A stretch of DNA of 64,000 bases from Mixophyes australis (taxonomy: Eukaryota; Chordata; Amphibia; Anura; Limnodynastidae), in assembly GCA_036250195.1 (NCBI GenBank), contig JAVHZZ010000006.1, forward strand, positions 183,655,350 to 183,719,349, read 5' to 3'. A program made the position numbers and the translations under genes. Positions 11,111 through 22,777 of this stretch are shown here, in pieces. The first letter of the stretch is position 1. The number at the start of each line of letters is the position of its first letter. A model generated the notes under the pieces. That model was not told where the DNA came from. It made no database searches and saw only the letters and a program-made list of their open reading frames with translations.

Positions 11111-11965
11111 TTAAATTGCCTGAACTTTAGTGAATCCTGATGAAGAGATGATGTACCCCAGGAAGGCCACAGTGGAAACCTTGAACTCACATTTCTCCCA
11201 TTTTGCGTAGAGATGATGTTCACGTAATTTCAGTAGGACCTCGCGAACATTCTGACGGTGCTGAGACAAGGATTGTGAATAAATTAGGATATCATCCAGA
11301 TAGACGACAACTGTTTTTCCAATGAATTCCCATAACACATTGTTGATTAGGTCTTGGAAGACTGCCGGCACGTTACATAAACCGAATGGCATAACAAGAT
11401 ACTCGTAGTGTCCTGACTGAGTGTTGAAGGCTGTTTTCCACTCATCCACTTTTTTGATTCGGATGAGATTGTAGGCACCTCTGAGTTTGATCTTTGAGAA
11501 AATGGTGGCTGCTTTAAGCTGGTCGAACAAGATGGAAATCAACGGCAGATGATACGTGTTCTTAACAGTGATATTATTCAGACCACGAAAATCAATGCAA
11601 GGCCTAAGGCTGCCACCTTTTTTAGATACGAAGAAGCAACCAGCTCCTATGGGAGACTTAGAAGGGCGAATAAATCCTTTTTGCAAGTTTTCCTCCACAT
11701 ACTGCTCCATGGCCTGGGTCTCAGGGATAGATAGAGAATATAGACGCCCCTTGGCCAATTTGGAACCCAGTACAAGATCTATCGCACAGTCATAATCCCT
11801 ATGTGGCGGAAGGGAGTCAGCTTTCTTCTTGCAAAATACATCACTGAAATCCTGATAGGGTGCGGGTAGCAATTCTGGACTAACCTGGAGAGCTCTAAGA
11901 GATAGAGTCAGACAGGAAGCAGGAAACACTCTGGGCTCCAATGGATGATCTCCCCCTTTTTCCAA
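11111..11965 (-). pseudogene. Chromovirus reverse transcriptase
   Basis: A 284-residue open stretch with the RT landmarks SPIGAGCFFVSKKGG, LRPCIDFRGLN, MPFGLCNVPAVFQ and the catalytic box YLDDILIYS. The longest surviving pol segment. It ends at the frame break before RNase H near 11110. Confidence 0.9.
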
Positions 11966-12068
11966 TCAATAAGGGGATTATGGCTGCGAAGCCAAGTATA
12001 CCCCAGAAACAACAGAGCAGAGGAACAAGTAATCAGGAAGAATGAGAGCTCCTCAACATGGAGGGCTC

Positions 12069-12329
12069 CTACAGATAACCGAACCACTGGAGTCTTCGCA
12101 AGTATTCTACCCCCAGGCAAGGGGTTACATCCAGGCCGCAGGTGGTAATGCTTGATCCTAACTTGATATCCGAAATGTCAAGCGTCCGAGCCAAGTGGAT
12201 ATCCAGGAAGTTACCTGCTGCACCACTATCGAGGAAGGTTGTCACCTCCGCGGACTTATTGCGGAAGACTAGACAACCAGGGACCAACAAAGAGTTTTCT
12301 GAAGAGACAATTTGAAGACCTAAGCACAC
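12069..12329 (-). pseudogene. Chromovirus aspartic protease
   Basis: Contains TTFLDSGAAGNFLD, the DSGA active-site motif of retrotransposon proteases, between gag and RT. The downstream part continues in another frame (12120-11908: LLFLGYTWLRSHNP). Confidence 0.8.
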
Positions 12330-12343
12330 CTCTTCGCCAGCGC

Positions 12344-13208
12344 TTAGGTTTTGGCGTCTCCCGACTTGCTAGGACAGGAACGAACTAGGTGGCCTGATTG
12401 GCCACAATACAAACAAAGACCTAGTGAGCATCGTCTGGAGCGTTTCTCCGGAGGCAGCGTCCAACTGCATGGGTTCAGGGGAATCCAGAAGAGTAGAACC
12501 AGACCTGGGTGGTGAGCAAGGAGGTATTGCTGACTCTCGTTCAGTTTTCCTCTCTCTGATTCGACGGTCAATCTTGATGACCAGCTGCATCAAATCTTCA
12601 AGAGAGGCAGGTACAGGATACTGAACTAGGGAGTCCTTGATTTGATCGGTAAGGCCCAAGCGGAATTGACTCCGCAGTGCCGGATCATTCCATTCACTGT
12701 CAGTTGACCATCATCGGAATTCCGCACAATATTCCTCAGCAGAATGACGTCCTTGCCTTAATGCCTTGAGATGGGACTCAGCTGAGGCCACTCTGTCTGG
12801 GTCGTCGTATAGCAGACCCAGGGCCTGGAAAAAGGCATCCACGGTTTGTAAGGATGGACTCGTTAGTGGAAGGGAGAAGACCCAGGACTGGGGATCACCC
12901 TGGAGTAGAGAGATTACAATCCCGACTCTTTGCTGTTCAGAACCAGAGGAACGTGGTCTCAGGCGAAAGTATAACCTGCAACTCTCATTAAAGTTGCAGA
13001 AGGCGGACCTGCTTCCCGAGAATCGATCGGGCAAGTTCAACTTCGGCCCTGGAGAGACGCCAGAGGAGGTTTGCTGAGGCTGCAAGTTTATGGAGGCCTC
13101 TTCTTGAGCTGACAAGCGATGAGATAGGCCCTGTACCACTTGAGAAATTGCCTGGATCTGATTAGCCAGGACCTGGCCTGGAGAAAGGTTCGGGTCACTG
13201 TTGTCCAT
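12344..13208 (-). pseudogene. Chromovirus gag with CCHC zinc knuckle (frameshifted)
   Basis: The start at 13208 has a strong context (GCCATGG) and lies just after the primer-binding site. About 166 residues (MDNSDPN... to ...AEEYCAEFR) match sushi-type capsid with the DPDRVASAESHLKALRQG region. After a stop near 12711 the C-terminal part continues in two other frames and ends in CLYCGQSGHLVRSC (C-x2-C-x4-H-x4-C). Confidence 0.88.
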
Positions 13209-13229
13209 GGCAGAATTACCTCCAATCTT

Positions 13230-13245
13230 CACTGGCCGGTTATAA
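13230..13245 (-). promoter_or_regulatory. Primer-binding site, candidate self-priming type
   Basis: TTATAACCGGCCAGTG directly abuts the LTR end. It is not an obvious tRNA 3' complement but is complementary, with one bulged base, to CACTGCCGGTTATAG at 13742-13728, which lies where transcription from the LTR TATA box should begin. Tf1/sushi elements prime reverse transcription this way. Confidence 0.65.
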
Positions 13246-14091
13246 TGTTATGGCAAACAGTGCGGTATAAACTTATAGAACTAGCCGCCTTTCCCATAGA
13301 GACTGGTTATGCTCACAGGTACTCAGATGCTCCCAGGACTTAAACTCAAAGTAGTATAAGTTTATACTCACCCACAGCGTACAGGTACAGGAGATAGCCA
13401 CGGATAAGAGACAGGCCAGAGATCTGCGGACCGGACGGAGCACCAGTAGAAATGTTAGGTACCAGCAGGGTCACCGGCAAAGGTACGGAATCTGGGTACA
13501 GGCAATAGGTCAGGGTTAAAGGCAACGGTTCAGAATTTGGGTACAGGCAATAGATCAAGGTCACGGGCAACAGTTCAGAATCCGGGTACAAGCAAAGGTC
13601 GGGGTCACAGGCAAGGTTCAGAATCCAGGGACAGGCAAAGGTCATACACAGGCAATCAATCTAAGGTTCAACACTAAACAATAGCACAGGAGCAGGCAGC
13701 AGTACTGGGACAGAACGCTATAACCGGCAGTGAGGCTCAGTCCTCACTGCCTTAAATAGTCCCATAAGACAATCAGGGAAGAGCCCTGACAGAAAACCCA
13801 GGAGCAGCCTAATTAATACATGACCCTGCCAGCTAATGAAGAGAGAGTGTGCAGCTGCCTAATTAAGTCACAGCCCTGAGTGGCTGGCCCTGCACAGACC
13901 TATGCATACGCCCCCAGTTGTTTGACAGCTGGCCGGGCGCGGCGGCAGGAGATTTCCAGCATCCCAGTTGTTGCCCAGGCAACCGGGACAAAGACACTGG
14001 AAGTGACGTCCCAGTCGTCATAGCGACGGCCGGGACGCCCGTGGACGGAAGGTAAGAGTCGTGGCGATGCCCGCGGCCACCGCGACTAACA
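13246..14091 (-). repeat. 5' LTR of the chromovirus (846 bp)
   Basis: Reads TGTTAGTCGCGG... to ...GCCATAACA on the minus strand, with TG..CA ends and short inverted TGTTA/TAACA. The TATA box TATTTAA is at 13768-13762. U3 is about 350 bp and R-U5 about 500 bp. 13430-13660 holds an internal array of ~40-50-bp units (GGGTACAGGCAA, GGTTCAGAAT). It is closely related to the solo LTR at 53341-53973. Confidence 0.85.
13728..13768 (-). promoter_or_regulatory. LTR TATA box and predicted RNA 5' end / self-primer
   Basis: TATTTAA at 13768-13762 is followed 26 nt from its first base by CACTGCCGGTTATAG (13742-13728), the segment complementary to the primer-binding site. The same arrangement occurs in the related LTR at about 53695-53737. 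Confidence 0.6.
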
Positions 14092-14231
14092 ATAGTATGG
14101 TTTAATATAAAATACTAGCCATATACCTTGCATGTCCACTTTGGTGGCATGGCGTGGAATCCCCTCTCTAGAAATCCTGTGTTTTCCCAAGTCTTACTCT
14201 CTTTACATACTGGTGCAGTCTCTACAATAAT

Positions 14232-14820
14232 AGTGACAAGCTGTCACATATCGGACCCTCTGGCTGACTCACTGGGGTCCGATGTGCAGGCCTGACCTCC
14301 TCCGTTGGGCCTTCTCACTGTAGTTCTGGTGCTCGCCACATGCGCAGTCCAGTCTTTTGCAATCCTCTCTGTTCAGCCATTGGCTGAATAATTGTCACTC
14401 CCCCTCATCCAGCAGACTATTTAAGGCTCCTATTCTGGCAATATGGTGCCAGATCTTCATGTCCTGTAGCCTGCTAAGCTGCTGGATTCTTTGGCTCCTG
14501 TGTATTCCACTGGTATACTGTGTTCGTTGCTATTCAGCAGATCCTGGTATCCAGTACTATATGATTCTTAGCTAAATCTGGGTATCCTGGTATTCTGTCT
14601 TGTTCCTATTCAGTAGATCATGTTATCTAGCTCTATTTGCTTCTCAGCTAATCCTGGTACCCTGTACGCTCATAGTCTTGTCTGTCTTTATATGCTTATA
14701 ACATTTCCTGTCAGTTTTGCCTGGTACCCATCAGGAGATCCACGACCTGCGGGGTATTAGCAGCAAAGCCCTAACCTCCTTGCAGGGGACCCTGGGGAAA
14801 AAACCTTCACCTCGATAGAA
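14232..14820 (+). other. LTR-like sequence, plus orientation
   Basis: Starts TGTCACATATCGG and has a TATA-like CTATTTAAGG near 14409, resembling gypsy LTR layout. The 3' end and a target duplication were not found, so the extent is approximate. 14092-14231 and 14821-15249 contain no recognisable gene. Confidence 0.35.
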
Positions 14821-15249
14821 TACGCGCCTCCATGATGGGTAGAGATAAACCAGGCAGATTGCAAAGAATCCAATTGTTCCTGTGTATTTCGTGATTCAAA
14901 CCAATATCTCTTGTTTTTATAGTGCCAGGATGAGTTCTTACCATGTCTTCTACTAATGCTTATATTTCATGAAATGTGTCTGTAACACCACAGCACTGGG
15001 ACACATGCACATAATATCCTAATACTTGGTATAAGGAAATTGCTGATAGAGGGGAGAGATTAGTCGGAAGTGAGTGGTAGTTCTAGTTGATGAACTTAGA
15101 AATTCAGGGTGGCAAAAATCACTTATTTTTATATTTACGTATTTTTTTACGTAAAGGTACCCATATATGCCGCAATTTTGCCAGCTAATAGAACACAATG
15201 ATAAAAGGACGTTACCTTTAATTGTAATCAACTGGACATGTTTTAAAAT

Positions 15250-15395
15250 GATAGAAGTGCGCAGACCCCCATGGTTTGGTTTTGGTTTTGAACATGAAGA
15301 TGGTTCTAAAACCATCTTCATGTTTTGGTTTTGGCCACAAATTCTCATGTATTTCGATTTTGGTTCTGGATCTCATGAAGAATTGTGAAAAACAA
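15250..15395. repeat. Fragment of TAGAGATG-family element end with a 15-bp palindrome
   Basis: GTTTTGGTTTTGG runs next to a GACCCCC motif match the ends of the elements at 4697-6304 and 30398-36606. A perfect hairpin has arms 15291-15305 and 15310-15324 (AACATGAAGATGGTT) around a 4-nt loop. 15396-15775 has no gene or clear repeat. Confidence 0.5.
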
Positions 15396-15775
15396 GTAAA
15401 ATCATATAATTTTGAGCTGTTTTTGTTTCTACATTAGTATTCATAGCATTAACATTCATTTACAGCCTATTTTCTAATGACCAGCTCACAACTGTCGATA
15501 TTTTCACTTATACTGGTCAACGGCTGCAGCGAGGTGACTAGTTAGTTTAGTGACAGAGCAGCGGCACATATACATGACAGTTTAATAATAAATACAATTC
15601 TTATGAAATAGTGGCAAAAGCGCTAGCTGACAGGATGGACATTTTTGAAAAGAAAATAGACCAAGGTGGTCCTGCCCCAGAAGTGAAATGTGGTCGAAAG
15701 ACCACAGACACAATATTTTAAAAATTAGACAGCATGTGTCACAGAATGCAAAAAAACAGTAATCAAAGCTCATTA

Positions 15776-16425
15776 GATGGATAGCTGCAGGGCACAGGGG
15801 GGGCATGTGTGTGTGTGAAGCTGCAGGGCACAGGGGGGGCATGTGTGTGTGTGTAGCTGCAGGGCACGGGGGGGGGCATGTGTGTGTGTGAATCTGCAGG
15901 GCACAGGGGGGGGCATGTGTGTGTGTAGCTGCAGGGCACAGGGGGGCATGTGTGTGTGTGAATCTGCAGGGCACAGGGGGGGCATGTGTGTGTGTGAAGC
16001 TGCAGGGCACAGGGGGGGCATGTGTGTGTGTGAAGCTGCAGGCCACAGGGGGGGCATGTGTGTGTGTGAAGCTGCAGGGCACAGGGGGGGCATGTGTGTG
16101 TGAAGCTGCAAGGCACAGGGGGCATGTGTGTGTGAAGCTGCAGGGCACGGGGGGGGGGCATGTGTCTGTGAAGCTGCAGGGCACAGGGGGTCATGTGTGT
16201 GTGAAGCTGCAGGGCACAGTGGGGGGCATGTGTGATGGAAGCTGCTCTGGCACAGGGGGGGCATGTGTGGTGGAAGCTGCTCTGGCACAGGGTGGGCATG
16301 TGTGATGGAAGCTGCTCTGGCACAGGGGGGGCATATGTGATGGAAGCTGCAAAGCACAAAGGGGGCATGTGTGTCTAAACGTGCTGGGCAGAGGGGGGGC
16401 ATGTGAGTTAGAAGTCTGTTCCCCA
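15776..16425. repeat. Minisatellite, ~34-37 bp units, roughly 18 copies
   Basis: Units are GCTGCAGGGCACAG, a G-run, then GCATGTGTGTGTG; later units change to GATGGAAGCTGCTCTGG. Length differences come from the G-run and GT-run. Long open frames on both strands (Cys/Thr/His- or Cys/Val/Gly-rich) follow from the repeat and are not genes. Confidence 0.92.
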
Positions 16426-17368
16426 CACGGCCCCTCCTCAGCCAACAATACCCTTACAACAATCCTGACACCTCTCTTACCTCAAAATGAAAAGAGGCAC
16501 CCTTTATATTAATATAATATGTGTGTGTGAGGGGCCAGTGTATTTATATTATGTGGGTGTATGAGGGGCTGTTTGTGGGAGGGAAATAGGTTTAATTTTT
16601 AAATGGTAACACTATTAATTTAATGTTGGAGCTGGTTTATTTAATTTAATGTTTTGGTTGGAGGGAGGTCTACTTATAAAATGTGGGTGCTATATTGATT
16701 TAACACTGGGGCTGGTTGGAGTTTACTAAATTTCGTGTACCCATTTTTTTCCCCAAATAGGGCCTCCAACATTCCAGGATCCAGACAAGCAGCAGCTGAT
16801 CTAAACACACCAGTAGCCACAAGCCGTGAAAGTAATGAGAACAGGTAGGAGAGAGCAGGGCAGTCTGCCAACTATCCTGAATCTGGTGGGATTTATATTA
16901 TGAGGAGCTCTGACTTGTTTAAATGTTGCACTATGGGATTCATGCAGAAGACTGACATATTAACATGATTATTGCATTCCAGCGCTTTTTCATGTTTCTG
17001 TAGGTAGAGGGCTGCAGTAAGTAACTGTAGTGGCGGACGGTCTGTGACGTGGTAGTGATACTGGGACCACAGTGTGATGCAGTGTAATGATAAAGGAGGG
17101 CACAGTGTGATGAGAGGGACAATAATGAGGGGCCGCATGGTGATGCAGGAGGAGCAGCATGATGTGCGGCGGCACATAGTTTACCCTTCTACTTAACTAT
17201 AGGAGTATATGCTATGCTAAAAAAAATATAATGCTATAGATTGCTTCAGGGAGGCGGGGGGCCATGTGGGGCTGGTGTGGGGGGCTGGAGGGGGCGTAGG
17301 GGGGGCCGGGGGGGCCCCATACCAGTATCTTGCCTAGGGCACCATAAGGTTTAAATCCGGCTCAGCTG
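16426..17368. mobile_element. Right-hand part of a non-autonomous hAT element
   Basis: 16520-16880 resembles 28330-28860 of the 26597-29072 hAT. The end near 17368, read on the minus strand, gives CAGCTGAGCCGGATTTAAAC followed by GTGCCCTAGGCAAGATAC, a hAT-type terminus. The left end was not found; the minisatellite at 15776-16425 is probably inside it. Confidence 0.5.
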
Positions 17369-17414
17369 CCCACACACACACACACACACAAACACACACA
17401 CTATATATACTGCC

Positions 17415-17455
<41 letters not shown>

Positions 17456-17495
17456 TATATACTGGCCACACACACACACACACACTATATAGCTG
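17369..17495. repeat. (CA)n / CACTATATATACTG microsatellite
   Basis: Long CA runs broken by CTATATATACTG blocks in a higher-order repeat. Confidence 0.95.
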
Positions 17496-18289
17496 CAAGA
17501 TAAAATTAAAACTTACATTAAATCTAATACTAAATCCAGATACTAGTGATCACCCAAATTTAGAGATAAGCAATCCATCCATGGAGTTGAAGGTGGGATG
17601 TCAAAAGTACATGTGGGAAAAATTAAGAAAGTTAGTGCAGTGTATTTGTACATGGGGGACATAAGTATTAAATAATGATGGGGACAAAATCTGCCAAAGT
17701 TGATGAGAATACCAAGAGGTGTATCACGAAATCTAAGGATGTTTAAAGGAGCCATGGATCTGCCAGGTTTTGACATGACTCCCTCAGGGGTGCTGAGTCT
17801 AACGGATAGTTGGTATTCACCAGGGACCCCCGCAAGGAGGTATGGTCTTAGCAGACCCTATTCCACAGGTTGTGGTCCCCTGAAAAAGCAACCTGCGGAG
17901 GAGCAGGTAGGAGGAGCCAGAAGCGGAGGAGACAGGTGATAGCTTGACACTAGGAAGTAAGTAGGAATCGTGGCAATAGAATCACAGGTACAGTGGTGGT
18001 TCAATAACGGCAGTGAAGAAGAGAAGTACTACTATAGCTGACAATCTGATGGTAACTCAGGTAACGGCAGTAGAGTCACTAGAGCAGCGGTAGTTCAATA
18101 GGCGGACCCGCCACCTGCATAATGTAATCCAGGCGGCGGGTCCACCTATTGCCGCCTTAAAACCGGCAATCTCACTATGGCCATTGTAACAGACCTCATT
18201 AATGCTGGAGACATTTTAGAGAGTCGCAATTTACATGTGCCGGGAATAAAGCGTGTGGGGAATGTTGTATGTCTCTTACATGCGATTAT
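17496..18289. other. Gene-free stretch with one inverted repeat
   Basis: An inverted repeat has 17-bp arms, CAATAGGCGGACCCGCC near 18100 and its near-complement near 18150, one mismatch, about 22 bp apart. It may be part of a MITE. The open frames here show no recognisable domain. Confidence 0.4.
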
Positions 18290-18600
18290 TTTTGTAAGTA
18301 TTTTAGAAACCTGAGTGAGAAGGGTCTATAAGAGATACAAGTGTGGGATCCTTGCCTGGTTTTCGTAGGACAATGATCCTGGGGATATTGAAGTTACGCA
18401 GGGTTGTGCCAATTGTGAGTATATGGTTAACAGTGAGGTAAGCATTGGAGTAAAATGGGTTTTTAAAAGTTTATAATAACCTTATGCCCTCTTCCTTGCA
18501 GTGTGGCTCAGCTGTATACAATGATTTATAGTAATGCGTAAAGGATTTATAAACTGTGGCTAGGTCAGATACCAATGTGTTGTTCTGTTTCACAAGTGTG
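18290..18600 (-). pseudogene. L1/Tx1-type LINE reverse transcriptase relic
   Basis: Minus-strand translation in shifting frames gives SLYTAEP near 18500 and RKPGKDPTLVS near 18340. These match the conserved segments before and at the start of L1-clade RT. About 100 codons survive. Confidence 0.6.
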
Positions 18601-19165
18601 ACCCAAGTATTGGATCGCAACACTTGGGATTTTAAAAGCAAGAAATAAATATATTTTTATGGGGGTGTGCTGCTCCTATTTAAACAGCACCCTGTTTTCT
18701 GCCCACTAAAAAGTTCAGATATCACTGATATTGCCCCTCACACAATCGGATTCAGATTAAAACACTTGAGATTTCAAAAGCAAGAAATATACATTTTTTG
18801 TGGGGTGTGCTGCTCAGAGTCAAACAGCACCCTGTTGTTTGTCCGCTTAGTGGTACAGATGTTAGTGATACTGTCCCTCAAACAATTGCATTCAGATTTA
18901 AGCACTTGGGATTTTAAAAGTAAGAAAAAGATACATATTTTTTTGGGGTGTGTGCTGCTCAGTCAAACAGTACCCTTTTTTTCTGCAAGTAATAGTTCAG
19001 ATGTCACTGATACTGACCCTCACATAATTGCTTTCAGATTGAAAGACTTGGGATTTTAAAGGCCATAACTATTCTTTTTTCAGGGTGTGCTGCTCAGTCA
19101 AACAACACCCTATTTGTTGTCCACTAAATAGTTCACATGTCAGTGATACTGACACTTGTCTTCAG
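18600..19165. repeat. Array of ~140-bp units, about 4 copies
   Basis: Each unit runs CACTTGGGATTTTAAAAG, GGGGTGTGCTGCTCAG, AACAGCACCCTG, CACTAAATAGTTCAGATG, TGATACTG and CCCTCACACAAT. Copies differ by many bases. About 2.5 units occur in block C (36835-37190) and a last partial unit in block A (2100-2130). It probably belongs to an old element whose TAGAGATG-like end is at about 19562. Confidence 0.85.
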
Positions 19166-19938
19166 ATTGAAGCAGTTTGATTTTAAAAGCAAGAGAAGAT
19201 TTTTGGTCCAGTCCTAATTAGTTTACTAATATACTATTACTACCAGTAGCCACTGATTGTCTACTCTTTACTCTCTCACATCCAAATTATCAGCACACAT
19301 TTCAGACTGATCTGTAAATAAACTGTTAAGATTTGAAATATACATTGCCTCTTTCACCCTGTCCAAAACTCTATAACCCACTTCATGAGCACAAGATAGC
19401 AGCAAACATTCTACCTATATGCATCGAGATCTGACATTTTATTGGAAATTACATTTTGCCTTGTTTTCAAATTCTAATTTAATGCAAGAACTTGAGTCAT
19501 GAACTTCGTACCCCAAAATTTGGATCTATCGAATGGCTCAGAACCCGAAACACTCATCTCTATTTAAACTATACAACAGCATTTGAAAAACATTTGGTCA
19601 GGAAAGAATTAAGTCAGAAAAATGAACATTTATCAGTCAAGTGCCTTCCGGCAGCAGAAGTGATATGTGGCTCCGCAGTAAATAAGTAGGAACTTGATTC
19701 TCCGTTCCTTTATTTTCCCTGCTTTTAGAAGAATGAGAGAAGAAATTGCAATAAAAACCTCTAGATTCTGGTACAATGCAGCAATTGGGATAAAAAAATA
19801 AGCCATGCAGACATTTACTTTCACACACAGGAAAGTAAATTTGATCATACTGTTGCTTAGCACTGTTTGAAAATAAATAAAATAAAACAGCAAACTGTTT
19901 TTTTCAAGAACAGTTACATTTTAAATGTGTACATGTAT

Positions 19939-19944
19939 TTTATT
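19939..19944 (-). promoter_or_regulatory. Candidate polyadenylation signal of ARF-like copy B
   Basis: AATAAA on the minus strand at the position conserved with copies A and C, about 470 nt after the stop. Confidence 0.45.
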
Positions 19945-20413
19945 ACAAAATAAGAATGAAGTAACACATATGCATAGTATTCAGATTAAGTAATTGATAG
20001 GATTACTGTGGTATACTTAGTATACAGTATTAAATATTCACTCAATATGACCTTCTGTTACCATAGTGAGGCCATGAAATCAGAAAGTTATGTCAAATTT
20101 AAATCCATTCATTGCAAATATTGTGAGATCCCCAAAGAGTTTTCAGTACTCAGTTTGTAATGTGCATTGAAGTTTGAAATTCTGTCAATAAAAATGTAAT
20201 ATGTTATATAAAGCAGTTCCAGCAGGGGAAGCCAAGCAACCATCCAGACAGCAGAATCTTTGGATCATGATGCAGAGGTATATGCACTATTTCTACTACT
20301 TGCCTTAAAAGTGGAGAATGCAATCACAATTTTCCAACAGGGTGTTTGCCCCATACGCATGTGGTTCCAAGTCTGTATACTTGGAAGGATGGTTAGAACC
20401 GGGTCTTCTCAGG

Positions 20414-20983
20414 TCAGAATGATTTGTTCTTTTGAAACTGTTTCACCAAGCCAGTCAGGATTTCAAGCCCCTCCACAAGTCCATCCCCTGTAGCTGCACA
20501 GCACCCTTGGACGTGCCACTGGTGCCCATGTATCTTCATCAGCCCCAACTCCTCTGTCAACTCTGCGGGGCTTCTGGAGCCTGGAAGATCTTGCTTATTG
20601 GCCATAACCAAGAAGGGAACGCCTCTCATTTCATCAGTTTCCAAGATAGCATTGAGTTCTGACTTTGCCTCCAGAAATCTCTCTGGATCAGCACTGTCCA
20701 CCACAAAAACAAGCCCATCTGTATTTATGAAGTAATATTTCCACAGGGCTCTGATCTTGTCTTGACCTCCTACGTCCCACACAGTAAAGGTCACATTACG
20801 GATGGGTTCCACAGTCTCTACATTAAATCCAATGGTGGGTACCGTACAGACGGTCTCATTTAACTTCAGCTTATATAGGACCGTGGTTTTTCCAGCAGCA
20901 TCTAGACCCAGCATCAGGATCCGAGCCTTGGTACCAGAGAAGTTCATTAGAGCTTGGTAGAGGCTGCTCAGGAGTACACCCAT
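20414..20983 (-). CDS. ARF-family small GTPase, copy B (189 aa, intronless)
   Basis: Complete ARF-type GTPase with all signature motifs intact: MGVLLS myristoylation start, GLDAAGKT (26-33), [10 protein letters not shown] switch I (47-56; Val48 where the other copies have Ile), WDVGGQDK switch II (69-76), NKQD (129-132), CCAATGD (161-167). The start at 20983 follows the same reasoning as copy A: the in-frame upstream extension to 21088 overlaps the TATA box. By my count it differs from copy C at about 11 residues and from copy A at about 17. With canonical switch residues this copy should be able to cycle GTP, and is probably a working gene. It lies in the middle of the tandem cluster. Confidence 0.92.
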   Translation of the reverse strand: MGVLLSSLYQALMNFSGTKARILMLGLDAAGKTTVLYKLKLNETVCTVPTIGFNVETVEPIRNVTFTVWDVGGQDKIRALWKYYFINTDGLVFVVDSADPERFLEAKSELNAILETDEMRGVPFLVMANKQDLPGSRSPAELTEELGLMKIHGHQWHVQGCCAATGDGLVEGLEILTGLVKQFQKNKSF

Positions 20984-21066
20984 GGATGCAGTAGATGCTC
21001 TTGTTCCTTTCTGTAAAAATCTGTTTGCTCTCTGCAGCTGTGCATGGATTTTGAAAACTTCATTAC

Positions 21067-21074
21067 TATATATA
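21067..21074 (-). promoter_or_regulatory. TATA box of ARF-like copy B
   Basis: TATATATA, 84 nt upstream of the ATG, same spacing as copies A and C. Confidence 0.6.
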
Positions 21075-21271
21075 CAGGTTTCCTTCACTGGCCAAACCCA
21101 TGTTACTTAGTAACAAGGGAAGCCTGAAAAAAAATTCCTGGTTGCTTTGTCACTCTGTGCTGTGTTGGAAGATTTCTGCACAACCTGCTGTGACAGCGAC
21201 ACTGGTGAGAGATCAGAGGAAGTGACCTCAGAATAAAAACAATACTGCTGTGAGATAGTTGATATAGACAC

Positions 21272-21945
21272 ATATATATTAAGTCATAAATCATTTATTA
21301 TAACAGCACAAATAAGGTGCATTATACTCTTATTTTTGCTTGCATAATGTGACATATTAGCAGTCGCCTACTCCTGCAGTTACACAGAAATAAAGATCTG
21401 TATTAACCCCTTCACCACTGAGGATTTTCTCACTTCTGTACTGAGACTATTTTGACACTTTTTGGGCTGGTCACACTTTAACATCAGTATCAGTAATATT
21501 TTATGCAGTACCCCAAATTATACTTAGTTTTTTCAAAAAACTTTGCATTTTCAGAAAATACCATTAGTCTGCTTATGCATCCTATATATATATATATATA
21601 TAACATATATATTAAGTCATTAATCATTTATTACAACAGCACACATAAGGTGCATTATACTCAATGCTACTTTTGCTTGCATAAAGTGACATGTTAGCAG
21701 TTGCTTACAGTGGTAAAACACTGTTCTACTCCTGCAGTTACACAGAAGCAAAGATCTATATTAACCCCTTCACCACTGAGGCTTTACTCGCTCCTGTACT
21801 GAGACTATTTTGTCATTTTTTGGGCTAGTCACATTCCAGCATCAATTTCAATAATATTTTATTTACCCCAAATTATACTTAGTTTTTTCAGAAGACTTTG
21901 AATTTTCAGAAAATACCATTAGTCTGCTAATACATCCTGTCACAA
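21272..21945. repeat. Upstream flank present twice in tandem, joined by a (TA)n run
   Basis: 21272-21584 (CATATATATTAAGTCAT to GCTTATGCATCCT) is repeated at 21605-21945. The first copy is almost identical to block A (3815-4131); the second is closer to block C (39185-39525, e.g. GTGGTAAAACACTGTTCTAC). A (TA) run at 21585-21604 marks the join. Confidence 0.8.
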
Positions 21946-22494
21946 CAAAGAATTTCTCCAGAAAATCACCAGAAATAAGTTTTTTTTTAAATTAAAATCA
22001 CAAGAAAGCGAACTAAAAGCAAAAGTGTATATTTCTTCTAACTTTAGCATCAATCCACCTTTCCAAAATATCAAAAAGCAGCATTCTACACATAGGTTTT
22101 CATAATAAATAATAATGACAATCTGTACTTCAAAATGCATGGTCTTGAATGAATTGCATAAAAAATATAGGAATAACATTGATAGCCCATGTTTAAAAAT
22201 AGACAATCTAACGCATCAAATGAGGGTAACCCTGTGTTTACTGAAGCAAGGATAGGGGAGATCTAAACATTTGACCACCCCCCCATCTTACTGTACTAAT
22301 AATATTTTTTGTAGTATAGGGCGTTAATGTCTGCTGATCAGAAAATAGTTATTAAGAGAGCATATCATTTGGAAAAAAGGACTATCCTCTTTAAAATGAG
22401 GAGTCATCATATTTTCTTGGAGCCAGGATGGACATTACAAAACCCCTCCCTCAATCTGTGCTCATTAATGATTTCTGCAATGTAGGGTATTAAA

Positions 22495-22777
22495 CATATT
22501 TACCAACTTTCTTCTGTTTCTCTCCGGGAGATCCTTGAGGGGAGGTGAAGTGTGAGGGTGGAGGGGCGCGGTGTGCAGTGAATTCTGTAATTTTAGCTCT
22601 GCCCCTACGGCGCAATAGTGAAAATTCACAGCAAATCACGTCATCAAGGCTCCCATCCTGCCCACTGCACTAGCAAGTGAACAGGATGCGGGAGAATGTC
22701 CTGCTCTCCCGGGAGTCCAGGAAAACCTCCCAGAATTCAGGAGTCTCCTGAACATTCAGGGAGAGTGGGCAAGTATG
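22495..22777. mobile_element. hAT MITE of the CATACTTGCC family
   Basis: Ends CATATTTACCAACTTTC and ...GAGTGGGCAAGTATG, inverted repeats shared with 25042-25366, 45429-45630 and 46054-46341. The interior has the CTCCCGGGAGTCC pattern. No clean target duplication; the right flank appears to have lost bases. A fragment sits at the same place in block C (39941). Confidence 0.75.

Larger units (their letters stand above)
9066..14091 (-). mobile_element. Ty3/gypsy chromovirus (Tf1/sushi-like), 3'-truncated and decayed
   Basis: In minus-strand order: 5' LTR (14091-13246), primer-binding site, gag with CCHC knuckle, protease, RT, RNase H, integrase and chromodomain. The order PR-RT-RH-IN-chromodomain defines chromoviruses. 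Frameshifts and stops break the reading frame many times. No 3' LTR is found; the sequence changes at about 9066. The copy cannot be autonomous. Confidence 0.9.

Noticed and set aside
13430..13660. GGGTACAGGCAA-type repeats considered as a separate satellite or CRISPR-like array
   Set aside because: They lie wholly inside the chromovirus LTR; the spacing is irregular and similar repeats are common in gypsy LTRs.
15582..16448. Several overlapping 200-codon frames (Thr/His/Pro/Cys-rich) on the minus strand and Cys/Val/Gly-rich frames on the plus strand
   Set aside because: Direct products of the 34-37 bp minisatellite; all frames stay open because the units lack stops.
17369..17495. Regular CA/TATATA blocks considered as a regulatory array
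   Set aside because: Simple microsatellite with no gene nearby.
18667..19059. 130-codon plus-strand frame over the ~140-bp array
   Set aside because: Its internal repeats reflect the DNA array, and the frame is not kept in block C.
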